A DNA stretch of 64,000 nucleotides. It comes from Bradyrhizobium sp. ORS 278 (GTDB lineage: Bacteria; Pseudomonadota; Alphaproteobacteria; Rhizobiales; Xanthobacteraceae). This document shows, one piece after another, positions 56,176 through 64,000 of the stretch; positions within the stretch are counted from its first letter, which is position 1, and each line of letters opens with the position of its first letter. Location of the stretch: contig NC_009445.1 in NCBI RefSeq assembly GCF_000026145.1, forward strand, positions 62,001 through 126,000, given 5' to 3'. The translations under genes and the position numbers were made by a program. Under the pieces are notes generated by a model. That model did no database searches, was not told the DNA's origin, and was given only the letters and a program-made list of their open reading frames with translations.

Positions 56176-57378
56176 ATGACCCCTCAATTTGCTCCCGGCG
56201 CCATGGCCGGATTGCGCGTGATCGATCTCACGCGCGTGCTCGGCGGCCCCTATTGCACGCAGATCCTGGCCGATCACGGCGCCGACGTGATCAAGGTCGA
56301 GCCGCCCGCCGGCGACGAGGTGCGCGACTGGGGCCCTCCCTTCCACGACGAGGACGCGGCCTACTTCGTCGGCATCAACCGCAACAAGCGCTCGATCGGC
56401 CTCGACCTCGCCTCCGAGGGCGGCCGGGTCGTCTTGTTGAAGATGCTCGAAACGGCCGATGTGCTGATCGAGAACTTCAAGCCGGGCACGCTGGAAAAAT
56501 GGGGGATCGGCAGCGACGTGCTGCGCGAGAAATTCCCAAAGCTCGTGCATTGCCGCATCTGCGGCTTCGGCGCCGACGGTCCACGCGGCGGCAATCCCGG
56601 CTATGATGCGATCATCCAGGCGATGACCGGCATGATCGCGGCGACCGGTTCGCCCGAGAGCGGCCCGATGCGGATCGGCGTGCCGCTGGTCGACATCACC
56701 ACGGGACTCTATGCCGCCATTGGCATCCTGATGGCGCTGTCGGAGCGGCAACGCTCGGGACAAGGCCAGTTCCTCGAGGTCACCCTGTACGAGACCGGCC
56801 TCGCGATCATGCATCCGCATACCGCGAACTACTTCATGCACGGCAAGCCGCCGTCACTGACCGGCAACGAGCATCCGAACCTCGTTCCCTACGCGATCTT
56901 CCCCACGAAGACCGACGACATCTTCATCGGCGTCGGCAATGACGGCACCTTCCGCAAGCTCGCGCGTGAGATCGGCCGCCCCGAGCTCGGCACCGATCCG
57001 CGCTTCGCCCGCAACAAGGACCGCGTCGCCAATCGCGAGGCGCTGCGCGCCGAGCTCGCCGCCGTGTTCAGCCAGTTCGAGGCCGAGCCGCTGTGCGATC
57101 GGCTGCTCGCCGCCGGCCTGCCCGCGGGACCGGTGCAGAAGATCGATCAGGCGCTGACCAACCCGCACACGTTCCACCGCGGCGATGTCATCGAGAAGGA
57201 CTGGTACAAGGGCGTCGCTTCGCCGATCCGGCTCGAACGCACCAAGCCGAGCCTGCGCTCGACGCCGCCGAAATTCAGCCAGCACGCGCGCGATGTGCTC
57301 GGCGAGTTCGGCTACTCCGATAGCGACATCGACGCGCTGGTCGCGCAGGGAACCGTCTGCACGGAGCGCAAGCGCTGA
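56176..57378 (+). CDS. CaiB/BaiF-family CoA transferase
   Basis: 400 residues, type III CoA transferase. Opening LRVIDLTRVLGGPYCTQILA, DVIKVEPP, NRNKRSIGLDL, then VDITTGLYAAIGILMAL containing the catalytic Asp (GVPLVDITTG), and EHPNLVPYAIFPTKTDD. Substrate not predictable from sequence alone. It is monocistronic, between ohr and the ugp operon. An in-frame ATG at residue 10 is an alternative start. Confidence 0.92.
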   Translation: MTPQFAPGAMAGLRVIDLTRVLGGPYCTQILADHGADVIKVEPPAGDEVRDWGPPFHDEDAAYFVGINRNKRSIGLDLASEGGRVVLLKMLETADVLIENFKPGTLEKWGIGSDVLREKFPKLVHCRICGFGADGPRGGNPGYDAIIQAMTGMIAATGSPESGPMRIGVPLVDITTGLYAAIGILMALSERQRSGQGQFLEVTLYETGLAIMHPHTANYFMHGKPPSLTGNEHPNLVPYAIFPTKTDDIFIGVGNDGTFRKLAREIGRPELGTDPRFARNKDRVANREALRAELAAVFSQFEAEPLCDRLLAAGLPAGPVQKIDQALTNPHTFHRGDVIEKDWYKGVASPIRLERTKPSLRSTPPKFSQHARDVLGEFGYSDSDIDALVAQGTVCTERKR

Positions 57379-57498
57379 TCATCACCGACCGAGTTGTCGC
57401 CGCGCCGCACCTTCGCAGCGCAGCGACGCCCCACGTGATTCACTGCGTTTGTCCGAAGGGGTGGTCACGGCTTTCCCGCGCCGGACCATACGTCTATA

Positions 57499-57516
57499 CA
57501 TTCACATAACTGTCAT
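57499..57516 (+). promoter_or_regulatory. Candidate PhoB (Pho) box upstream of ugpB
   Basis: CATTCAC-ATAA-CTGTCAT, two 7-bp half-sites around a 4-bp A-rich spacer, 55 bp before the ugpB start. The second half-site is a perfect CTGTCAT; the first differs by 2 bases from CTGTCAC. Phosphate-starvation control of ugp is well known in other bacteria. Confidence 0.55.
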
Positions 57517-57570
57517 CTGGCGCTGTTAACGGCCGCAATGACGATGACGTTCCCTGGGAGGATCCTTTTG

Positions 57571-58887
57571 ATGTCTCTTCGACAATTGGCTGCTGCCGCC
57601 CTGATTTCGGCGACCTTTGGTTTTGCTGTTTCGCCCGCACACGCTGTGACCGAAATCCAGTGGTGGCACGCCATGACCGGCGGCAACAACGACATCGTCA
57701 ACAAGCTCGCCGAAGACTTCAACGCGTCGCAGAGCGACTACAAGGTCGTCCCGACCTTCAAGGGCAGCTATCCCGACACGATGAACGCCGGCATCGCCGC
57801 CTTCCGCGCCGGCACCGCGCCGCACATTCTGCAGGTGTTCGAGGTCGGCACTGCGACGATGATGAGCGCCAAGGGCGCGATCAAGCCGGTCTACGAGCTG
57901 ATGAAGGACGCCGGCGAGCCGTTCGATCCGAAGGCCTATCTGCCGGCCATCACTGGCTACTACTCGACGTCGAAGGGCGACATGCTGTCGTTTCCGTTCA
58001 ACTCGTCCTCGATGGTGATGTGGATCAACAAGGACGAATTGAAGAAGGCGGGAATCGCCGAGATCCCGAAGACCTGGCCGGAGGTGTTCGACGCGGCGAA
58101 GAAGCTGAAGGCGGCCGGGCACGAGACCTGCGGCTTCTCCAACGCCTGGGCGACCTGGGCGCATATCGAGCAGTTCTCCGCCTGGCACAACGTGCCGATC
58201 GGCACCAAGGCCAACGGCCTCGACGGTTTCGACACGGTGCTCGAATTCAATTCGCCGCTCGCGGTCAAGCACCTGCAGAACCTGATCGACCTGCAGAAGG
58301 ACAAGACCTACGACTATTCCGGCCGCGGCAACCAGAGCGAAAGCCGCTTCGGCACCGGCGAATGCGCGATCTTCCTCACGTCCTCCGGCTACTACGCCAC
58401 CGCCAAGAGCACAGCGAAGTTCGACTTCACCTCGGCGCCGATGCCGTATTATCCGGACGTCCAGGGCGCCCCGCAGAACTCGATCATCGGAGGCGCGTCG
58501 CTGTGGGTGATGGGCGGCAAGTCGGCCGACGAGTACAAGGGCGTCGCCAAGTTCTTCACCTTCCTGTCCGACACCAACCGGCAGGCCAAGCTGCATCAGG
58601 AATCCGGCTATCTGCCGATCACCAAGGCGGCCTATGAGAAGACCAAGGCCGACGGCTTCTACGAGAAGAACCCGACCCTGCAGACGCCGCTGAAGGAGCT
58701 CACCAACAAGGAGCCGACCGAGAATTCGCGCGGCCTGCGCTTCGGCAACATGGTGCAGATGCGCGACGTCTGGGCCGAGGAGATCGAGGCGGCGCTGGCC
58801 GGCAAGAAGACCGCCAAGGACGCACTTGATGCCGCCGTCGCGCGGGGCAACGCGATGTTGCGCAGCTTCGAGAAAACGGCCAAGTAA
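57571..58887 (+). CDS. ugpB: sn-Glycerol-3-phosphate ABC transporter, periplasmic binding protein
   Basis: 438 residues from the ATG at 57571, with GGGAGGA 7 bases upstream; 57538 is possible but lacks the spacing. Signal peptide ([20 protein letters not shown], cleavage near AHA). Mature part matches Ugp[61 protein letters not shown] and [13 protein letters not shown]. First gene of ugpBAEC behind a candidate Pho box, with a strong hairpin between it and ugpA. Confidence 0.95.
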   Translation: MSLRQLAAAALISATFGFAVSPAHAVTEIQWWHAMTGGNNDIVNKLAEDFNASQSDYKVVPTFKGSYPDTMNAGIAAFRAGTAPHILQVFEVGTATMMSAKGAIKPVYELMKDAGEPFDPKAYLPAITGYYSTSKGDMLSFPFNSSSMVMWINKDELKKAGIAEIPKTWPEVFDAAKKLKAAGHETCGFSNAWATWAHIEQFSAWHNVPIGTKANGLDGFDTVLEFNSPLAVKHLQNLIDLQKDKTYDYSGRGNQSESRFGTGECAIFLTSSGYYATAKSTAKFDFTSAPMPYYPDVQGAPQNSIIGGASLWVMGGKSADEYKGVAKFFTFLSDTNRQAKLHQESGYLPITKAAYEKTKADGFYEKNPTLQTPLKELTNKEPTENSRGLRFGNMVQMRDVWAEEIEAALAGKKTAKDALDAAVARGNAMLRSFEKTAK

Positions 58888-58899
58888 GATCGCCCGGAC

Positions 58900-58929
58900 G
58901 GGCTCCTCCTCCAATAGGTGGAGGAGCCC
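58900..58929 (+). other. Hairpin between ugpB and ugpA
   Basis: Perfect 10-bp stem GGGCTCCTCC (58900-58909) / GGAGGAGCCC (58920-58929) with a 10-nt loop, 12 bp after the ugpB stop. No T-run. It may protect the ugpB mRNA or partly terminate transcription, explaining the usual excess of binding protein over permease (inference). Confidence 0.6.
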
Positions 58930-58958
58930 TGTCGTCCGTCCCTCCTGCGGCGTCCTCG

Positions 58959-59840
58959 ATGGAAAAGTCAGTCGTCTTCAAAGGCAAGCTGCTGCCCTAT
59001 CTGCTGCTGGCGCCGCAGCTCGCGATCACGCTGATCTTCTTCTACTGGCCGGCCAGCCAGGCGATCCGGCAGTCCTTCCTGCAGGAGGATGCGTTCGGCC
59101 TGAATTCAGAGTTCGTCGGGCTGGAGAACTATCAGGCGCTGTTGGCCCAGCCGGAATACTACACCGCGATCGGCACCACCGTGGTGTTCTCGTCGCTGGT
59201 GACCGTGCTGTCGCTCGGCGTCGCGCTGCTGTTCGCGACCCAGGCCGACAAGAACCTCAAGGGCGGCTCGGTCTACAAGACGCTGATGGTCTGGCCCTAT
59301 GCGGTGGCCCCTGCCGTCGCCGGCGTGCTGTGGTTCTTCATCTTCCATCCGACGCTCGGGACGCTCGCCCGTCCGCTGCGCGTGCTGGGCATCGACTGGA
59401 ATCCGCTGCTCAACGGCACACACGCCATGATCCTCATCATCATGGCCGCCGTCTGGAAGCAGGTGGCCTATAATTTCCTGTTCTTCCTCGCAGGCCTGCA
59501 GGCGATCCCCAAGAGCGTGATCGAGGCGGGCGCGATCGACGGCGCCGGTCCGCTGCGGCGGTTCTGGACCATCATCTTCCCGCTGCTGTCGCCGACCACC
59601 TTCTTCCTGCTGGTCGTCAACATCGTCTACGTGTTCTTCGAGACCTTCGGCATCATCGATGCCGTCACGTCGGGCGGCCCGGCCGGCTCGACCACGACGA
59701 TGGTCTACAAGGTGTTCGCCGACGGCCGGCTCGGCGGCGATCTCGGCGGCTCGGCCGCGCAATCCGTGGTGCTGATGGTCATCGTGATCGCGCTGACCGC
59801 GATCCAGTTCCGCTACGTCGAACGCAAGGTGCAATACTGA
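58959..59840 (+). CDS. ugpA: sn-Glycerol-3-phosphate ABC transporter permease UgpA
   Basis: 293 residues, about six membrane segments (for example [20 protein letters not shown] near the N-terminus, [20 protein letters not shown]). EAA loop [23 protein letters not shown] for contact with UgpC. MalF-type family. The stop is followed by the ugpE start with a TGATG overlap at 59838-59842. Confidence 0.94.
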   Translation: MEKSVVFKGKLLPYLLLAPQLAITLIFFYWPASQAIRQSFLQEDAFGLNSEFVGLENYQALLAQPEYYTAIGTTVVFSSLVTVLSLGVALLFATQADKNLKGGSVYKTLMVWPYAVAPAVAGVLWFFIFHPTLGTLARPLRVLGIDWNPLLNGTHAMILIIMAAVWKQVAYNFLFFLAGLQAIPKSVIEAGAIDGAGPLRRFWTIIFPLLSPTTFFLLVVNIVYVFFETFGIIDAVTSGGPAGSTTTMVYKVFADGRLGGDLGGSAAQSVVLMVIVIALTAIQFRYVERKVQY

Positions 59841-60688
59841 TGGTCGAGCACCGCCCCCTGCGTGACCTCGTCGCCTACCTCGTGCTCGCGCTGGGCATCG
59901 TGATCTTCGCCTTTCCTGTCTACGTCGCCTTCATCGCCTCGACCTACGACGCGGCGACGGTCGTCAGCGGCAATCTGCCGCTGACGCCTGGCCACAATCT
60001 GCTGCAGAACTACTATCGCGCCGTGTTCGTCGGCGGCTCCCGCTTCATGAACCAGCCGGTCGGGGTGCTGCTCGCCAACTCCTTCATCACCGCGATCGGT
60101 ATCGCCCTGGGCAAGATCTTCATCTCGATCCTGTCGGCCTTCGCGATCGTGTATTTCCGCTTCCCGTTCCGCAAGACCGCGTTCTGGATCATCTTCATCA
60201 CCTTGATGCTGCCGGTCGAGGTCCGCATCTACCCGACCTACAAGATCGTCGCCGACCTGCGCCTGCTCGACACCTATGCCGGGCTGATCCTTCCGCTGAT
60301 CGCCTCCGCCACCGGCACGCTGCTGTTCCGCCAGTTCTTCATGACGGTGCCGGACGAGCTGCTGGAAGCGTCACGCATCGACGGCGCCGGCCCCTTGCGC
60401 TTCTTCTGGGACACGCTGCTGCCGCTGTCGATGACGACGGTGGCGGCGCTGTTCGTGATTCAGTTCATCTACGGCTGGAACCAGTATTTGTGGCCGTTGC
60501 TGATCACCACCAAGGACTCGATGCAGACCATCGTGATCGGCATCAAGAAGATGCTGAGCACGACGGACGAGCTCGCCGAGTGGCAGCTGGCGATGGCCAC
60601 CGCCGTGCTGGCGATGCTGCCGCCGGTCGCGGTCGTGGTGTTCATGCAGCGGCTGTTCGTCAAGGGGCTGGTGGAGACGGAAAAGTGA
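59840..60688 (+). CDS. ugpE: sn-Glycerol-3-phosphate ABC transporter permease UgpE
   Basis: 282 residues, MalG-type permease with membrane segments at about 12-30 (LVLALGIVIFAFPVYVAFIA) and 75 onward. EAA loop [24 protein letters not shown]. Starts directly at the ugpA end. 111 bp before ugpC there is an inverted repeat (60699-60711 / 60778-60790). Confidence 0.94.
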   Translation: MVEHRPLRDLVAYLVLALGIVIFAFPVYVAFIASTYDAATVVSGNLPLTPGHNLLQNYYRAVFVGGSRFMNQPVGVLLANSFITAIGIALGKIFISILSAFAIVYFRFPFRKTAFWIIFITLMLPVEVRIYPTYKIVADLRLLDTYAGLILPLIASATGTLLFRQFFMTVPDELLEASRIDGAGPLRFFWDTLLPLSMTTVAALFVIQFIYGWNQYLWPLLITTKDSMQTIVIGIKKMLSTTDELAEWQLAMATAVLAMLPPVAVVVFMQRLFVKGLVETEK

Positions 60689-60698
60689 GGAGGGCGAG

Positions 60699-60790
60699 TA
60701 GCGAATGGCGAGGTGCGACGAGGATCGCGCTGCCGCCTGAACTTCCGCGCTGTTCTCCCCTATTCGCCACTCCCTCTTCGCCATTCGCTA
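60699..60790. repeat. Inverted repeat between ugpE and ugpC
   Basis: TAGCGAATGGCGA (60699-60711) and TCGCCATTCGCTA (60778-60790), perfect 13-bp arms 66 nt apart, filling the gap between two genes of one operon. Probably a mobile palindromic element or a processing site. Confidence 0.7.
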
Positions 60791-60799
60791 GGTAACCCC

Positions 60800-61879
<1,080 letters not shown>

Positions 61880-61918
61880 GCCCTTCCACAGACGTCCGTT
61901 CTGCCACTTCCGGGGGTG

Positions 61919-61948
61919 CTTGAACGCGCGCCCGTTCGTGCCCATATT
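61919..61948 (+). promoter_or_regulatory. Candidate heat-shock (sigma32) promoter of hsp20
   Basis: CTTGAA (61919-61924), 16 bp, then CCCATATT (61941-61948), close to the sigma32 consensus (CTTGAA / CCCCAT-T). It is 65 bp before the hsp20 start. Fits heat-inducible expression; not experimentally shown. Confidence 0.5.
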
Positions 61949-61983
61949 GCTGCTCAAGGGATGCCAACAGGGTCCCGAAACGT

Positions 61984-62007
61984 CAAAGTCGCTTCGAGAG
62001 GACTTTG
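61984..62007 (+). promoter_or_regulatory. Hairpin over the hsp20 Shine-Dalgarno (possible RNA thermometer)
   Basis: CAAAGTC (61984-61990) / GACTTTG (62001-62007), a perfect 7-bp stem with a 10-nt loop; the GAGAGGA ribosome-binding site (61996-62002) runs into the right arm, so melting could be required to free it fully. No canonical ROSE sequence seen. Confidence 0.4.
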
Positions 62008-62013
62008 TAAACC

Positions 62014-62439
62014 ATGTCTCGTGTTCCTTCGCTCTCCAGTCCGTTTCTGCTGGGCTTCGACGAGATCGAGCGCGTGCTCGACCGCGTCGTCAAAGGTGCC
62101 GACGGTTATCCGCCATACAATATCGAGCGGTTCGAGCGCACCAATGGCCAGCCCGAGCGGCTCCGGATCACGCTGGCGGTGGCGGGTTTCACCCGTGACC
62201 AACTCGATGTCACCATTGAGGAAAACCAGCTCGTCATCCGCGGCCGGCAGCAGGACGACAAGACCCGGCAATACATTCATCGCGGCATCGCCGCGCGCCA
62301 CTTCCAGCGCACCTTCGTGCTGGCGGAGGGAATGCATGTGCTTGGTGCGGACCTGAAGAACGGGTTGTTGTCGGTCGATCTGGCCAGGCCCGAGCCTGAG
62401 CGGATCGTTAAGACAATCGCTATCAATGAACACGAATAA
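62014..62439 (+). CDS. Small heat-shock protein (Hsp20/alpha-crystallin)
   Basis: 141 residues. Alpha-crystallin domain about 37-130: YNIERFERTNGQPERLRITL, TIEENQLVIRGRQQDDKTRQ, RHFQRTFVLAEGM and LKNGLLSVDLARPEP (the GLLSVDL form of the GxLxIxL core). N-terminal LSSPFLLGFDEIERVLDRVV as in rhizobial class A sHsps. ATP-independent holdase. Followed by a DUF1150 gene, the usual partner. Confidence 0.95.
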   Translation: MSRVPSLSSPFLLGFDEIERVLDRVVKGADGYPPYNIERFERTNGQPERLRITLAVAGFTRDQLDVTIEENQLVIRGRQQDDKTRQYIHRGIAARHFQRTFVLAEGMHVLGADLKNGLLSVDLARPEPERIVKTIAINEHE

Positions 62440-62497
62440 TGGTTTGATGGAACGAGTAGCGGACTCGACCGCTTGAGTCTCAGAAGGAGTCGAGACC

Positions 62498-62761
62498 ATG
62501 ACTGAGGGTAATGTTGCGTCTGAATCCGGCGTCTCCCTGGAGTCGCTGGCCACCTTGGGCGAGGGTCACATCGCCTATGTGAAGCAGATCCGCTCCGAAG
62601 ACGTGCCGGGCCTGTTTCCGCAAGCGCCGCGCATCGCGCCGGGCCTGAAGCTGTTCGCGCTGCATGCCGCCGACGGCACGCCGATCATGCTGACGGACAG
62701 CCGTGAAGCGGCGATCGCCAATGCGTGGAGCCATGAGCTTCAGGCCGTGAGCGTGCACTGA
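62498..62761 (+). CDS. DUF1150 family protein
   Basis: 87 residues: LGEGHIAYVKQIRSEDV, GLKLFALHAADGTPIMLTDS and REAAIANAWSHELQAVSVH match the family, found next to hsp20 genes in alphaproteobacteria. No catalytic motif; function unknown. GAAGGAG lies 11 bp before the ATG. Probably co-transcribed with hsp20. Confidence 0.9.
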   Translation: MTEGNVASESGVSLESLATLGEGHIAYVKQIRSEDVPGLFPQAPRIAPGLKLFALHAADGTPIMLTDSREAAIANAWSHELQAVSVH

Positions 62762-62844
62762 ACCAAGCCGGAGAGCCGCGTCTTCAGCGACGGCTCCTTG
62801 CGAGACTCATTCTTGCGACATCAGGCGGCTGATGCACTGATACG

Positions 62845-62878
62845 AGGGCGGCTCCCGACCAGGGAGCGGCCCTTTTTT
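62845..62878 (+). terminator. Intrinsic terminator after hsp20-DUF1150
   Basis: AGGGCGGCTCCC (62845-62856), GACC, AGGGAGCGGCCCT with one mismatch, then TTTTTT, 84 bp downstream of the DUF1150 stop. Confidence 0.88.
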
Positions 62879-62911
62879 CTCGCCCGACCACGCGGCACAT
62901 GACGGTGCTGA

Positions 62912-63421
62912 ATGACGGTGCTGATCACTCCGACGACCGCGACCGAGCTGCGGTCGAATGCCTCACTCGCCGCCGGCCTGCTCGCGCTCAACAACGCCCA
63001 TGCCGCCGAGCTGTCCTGGCTCACACCCGAATCGCTCCTGCACCTGCTGACTCAATCCTGGCGCAGCTGGCGGATCGGCACCGCCGATGCGCTGCTGATC
63101 GCGCTGGACGAGACCGCGGACTACGACAATCCCAATCACCGCTGGTTCCGCGCGCGTTACGACCGCTTCGTCTATGTCGACCGCATCGTCGTGGCCGAGG
63201 ACGCGCGCGGCCGCGGGCTGGCGCGGCGCCTCTATGAGGAACTGATTCGAGAGGTGACTGCGGCGGGCCACGATCGCGTCGTCTGCGAGGTGAATCTCGA
63301 TCCGCCCAACCCGCAGTCGGACGCGTTCCATGCCGCGCTCGGCTTCACGACGCTCGGAACCGCAAGCATCCACGACGGCGCCAAGACGGTGCGCTACATC
63401 GGCCGATCAGTGCGGAGTTAG
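62912..63421 (+). CDS. GNAT-family N-acetyltransferase
   Basis: 169 residues. FVYVDRIVVAEDARGRGLAR (strand 4 plus the acetyl-CoA loop RGRGLARR), DRVVCEVNLDPPNPQSDAFH and the C-terminal FHAALGFTTLGTAS strand-helix. Substrate unknown. Start chosen at 62912; the sequence ATGACGGTGCTGA is repeated in tandem just before it (62899 and 62912), and the first copy is out of frame. Convergent with ptsN. Confidence 0.87.
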   Translation: MTVLITPTTATELRSNASLAAGLLALNNAHAAELSWLTPESLLHLLTQSWRSWRIGTADALLIALDETADYDNPNHRWFRARYDRFVYVDRIVVAEDARGRGLARRLYEELIREVTAAGHDRVVCEVNLDPPNPQSDAFHAALGFTTLGTASIHDGAKTVRYIGRSVRS

Positions 63422-63438
63422 AACAGCCGGAGAGGGCC

Positions 63439-63900
63439 TCAGGCCGCGGACGCCGGTGGCAGGGCTAGCACCGAATAGATCGCCTGGGCATCGCGCGAGG
63501 CGCGCAGCTTCTTGGCGACGTCCTGGTCGCGCAGCAGGCGGGCGATGCGCGCCAGTGCCTTCAGATGATCGGCGCCGGCACCCTCGGGGGCGAGCAGCAG
63601 GAACACCAGGTCGACCGGCTGGCCGTCCATCGCCTCGAAATCGATCGGCCGCTCCAGCCTGGCGAACAGGCCGAACAGCTTCTCCAGCTTCGGCAGCTTG
63701 CCATGAGGAATCGCGACGCCGTAGCCGACCGCCGTGGTGCCGAGCTTCTCCCGCTGCAGCAGGACCTCGAACACGCTGCGCTCGTTCTGGCCGGTCAGCG
63801 CGGCCGCGCGGGCCGCCAGCTCCTGAAGCGCCTGCTTCTTACTGATGACCTTCAAAGCCGGCAGGATCGCCTCGGGTGCGACCAGATCGGTAATCGGCAT
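63439..63900 (-). CDS. ptsN: Nitrogen-regulatory PTS IIA protein
   Basis: EIIA-Ntr, 153 residues, phosphorylated at His66 (GYGVAIPHGKLPKLEK). LVAPEAILPALKVISKKQAL start, VFLLLAPEGAGADHLKALAR. Part of the PtsP-PtsO-PtsN relay linking nitrogen, carbon and potassium status. Its upstream side (63901-64000) lies at the window edge; no gene is visible there. Confidence 0.95.
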   Translation of the reverse strand: MPITDLVAPEAILPALKVISKKQALQELAARAAALTGQNERSVFEVLLQREKLGTTAVGYGVAIPHGKLPKLEKLFGLFARLERPIDFEAMDGQPVDLVFLLLAPEGAGADHLKALARIARLLRDQDVAKKLRASRDAQAIYSVLALPPASAA

Positions 63901-64000
63901 AGGGCGTTCCGAGGTGATTGAACCGTCAGTGTGCGAAATAGGTCGGGACAGACCGGCGTCAAGAAGTTGAGGCGGCAGGCGGGCTTACCCCGTGTCCGAT

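Noticed and set aside
61880..62013. ROSE-type RNA thermometer in the hsp20 leader
   Set aside because: I see a Shine-Dalgarno hairpin but not the conserved 3' ROSE helix sequence, so only a generic hairpin is annotated.

Overview
The window is about 64 kb of GC-rich chromosomal DNA from an alphaproteobacterium, most likely a Bradyrhizobium or close relative (inferred). The reasons are a heme-regulated Irr next to fabA/fabB/fabI, an AccD that lacks the usual zinc-ribbon cysteines, a class II-type AroA, a DivL-type kinase with Tyr at the phosphoacceptor position, and many short palindromic intergenic repeats of rhizobial style. Coding density is high. I see no transposase, phage, CRISPR array or rRNA, so this is mainly conserved core genome with small accessory patches.

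Layout. 1-5.2 kb: translation and RNA genes infB(partial)-rbfA-truB-rpsO-pnp. 5.4-9 kb: accessory patch with a GNAT enzyme, an exported hypothetical protein and an autotransporter. 9.1-12.7 kb: fabI, fabB and fabA on the minus strand, divergent from irr. 12.8-21.5 kb: mixed genes, namely an SH3 protein, a D-2-hydroxyacid dehydrogenase, a divergent LysR/aldo-keto reductase pair, a MoeB/ThiF enzyme, an exported PG-binding/degenerate-protease protein, an orphan ParA-like ATPase and a cNMP-binding protein. 21.5-27 kb: mutM divergent from ubiE-ubiB, then coaBC-dut; this CoaBC carries an extra N-terminal ribbon-helix-helix domain. 27-41.5 kb: divL-like kinase, a TsaE-AmgK fusion, a PilZ protein, murU, addB, addA, trxA and a stand-alone ATP-dependent DNA ligase. 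41.5-53.8 kb: a long minus-strand block of phosphoesterase, folC, accD, trpA, trpB, trpF, lapA-like, ihfB, sppA, rpsA, cmk and aroA. 53.9-57.4 kb: FYDLN-acid protein, tRNA-Ala(GGC) with an abutting palindrome and a GIY-YIG gene, ohrR/ohr with an operator cluster, and a CaiB-type CoA transferase. 57.5-61.9 kb: ugpBAEC glycerol-3-phosphate importer behind a candidate Pho box. 62-64 kb: hsp20, DUF1150, a GNAT enzyme and ptsN.

Functional themes. Cell-envelope and cell-cycle genes are packed together (DivL-like kinase, TsaE-AmgK, PilZ, MurU), and AmgK plus MurU would supply UDP-MurNAc from recycled MurNAc. ubiE/ubiB and coaBC/dut are translationally coupled pairs. The trp, accD-folC and cmk-aroA genes are also tightly packed, with ATGA/GTGA overlaps.

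The most unusual items are the RHH-CoaBC fusion with an inverted repeat over its putative promoter, the degenerate trypsin-fold exported protein, the PilZ gene inside the MurNAc-recycling cluster, and the tRNA-abutting palindrome next to a GIY-YIG gene. At least six classes of palindromic dispersed repeat occupy the intergenic gaps, and some supply start or stop regions of neighbouring genes. All names come from reading motifs and gene order; no database search was run.
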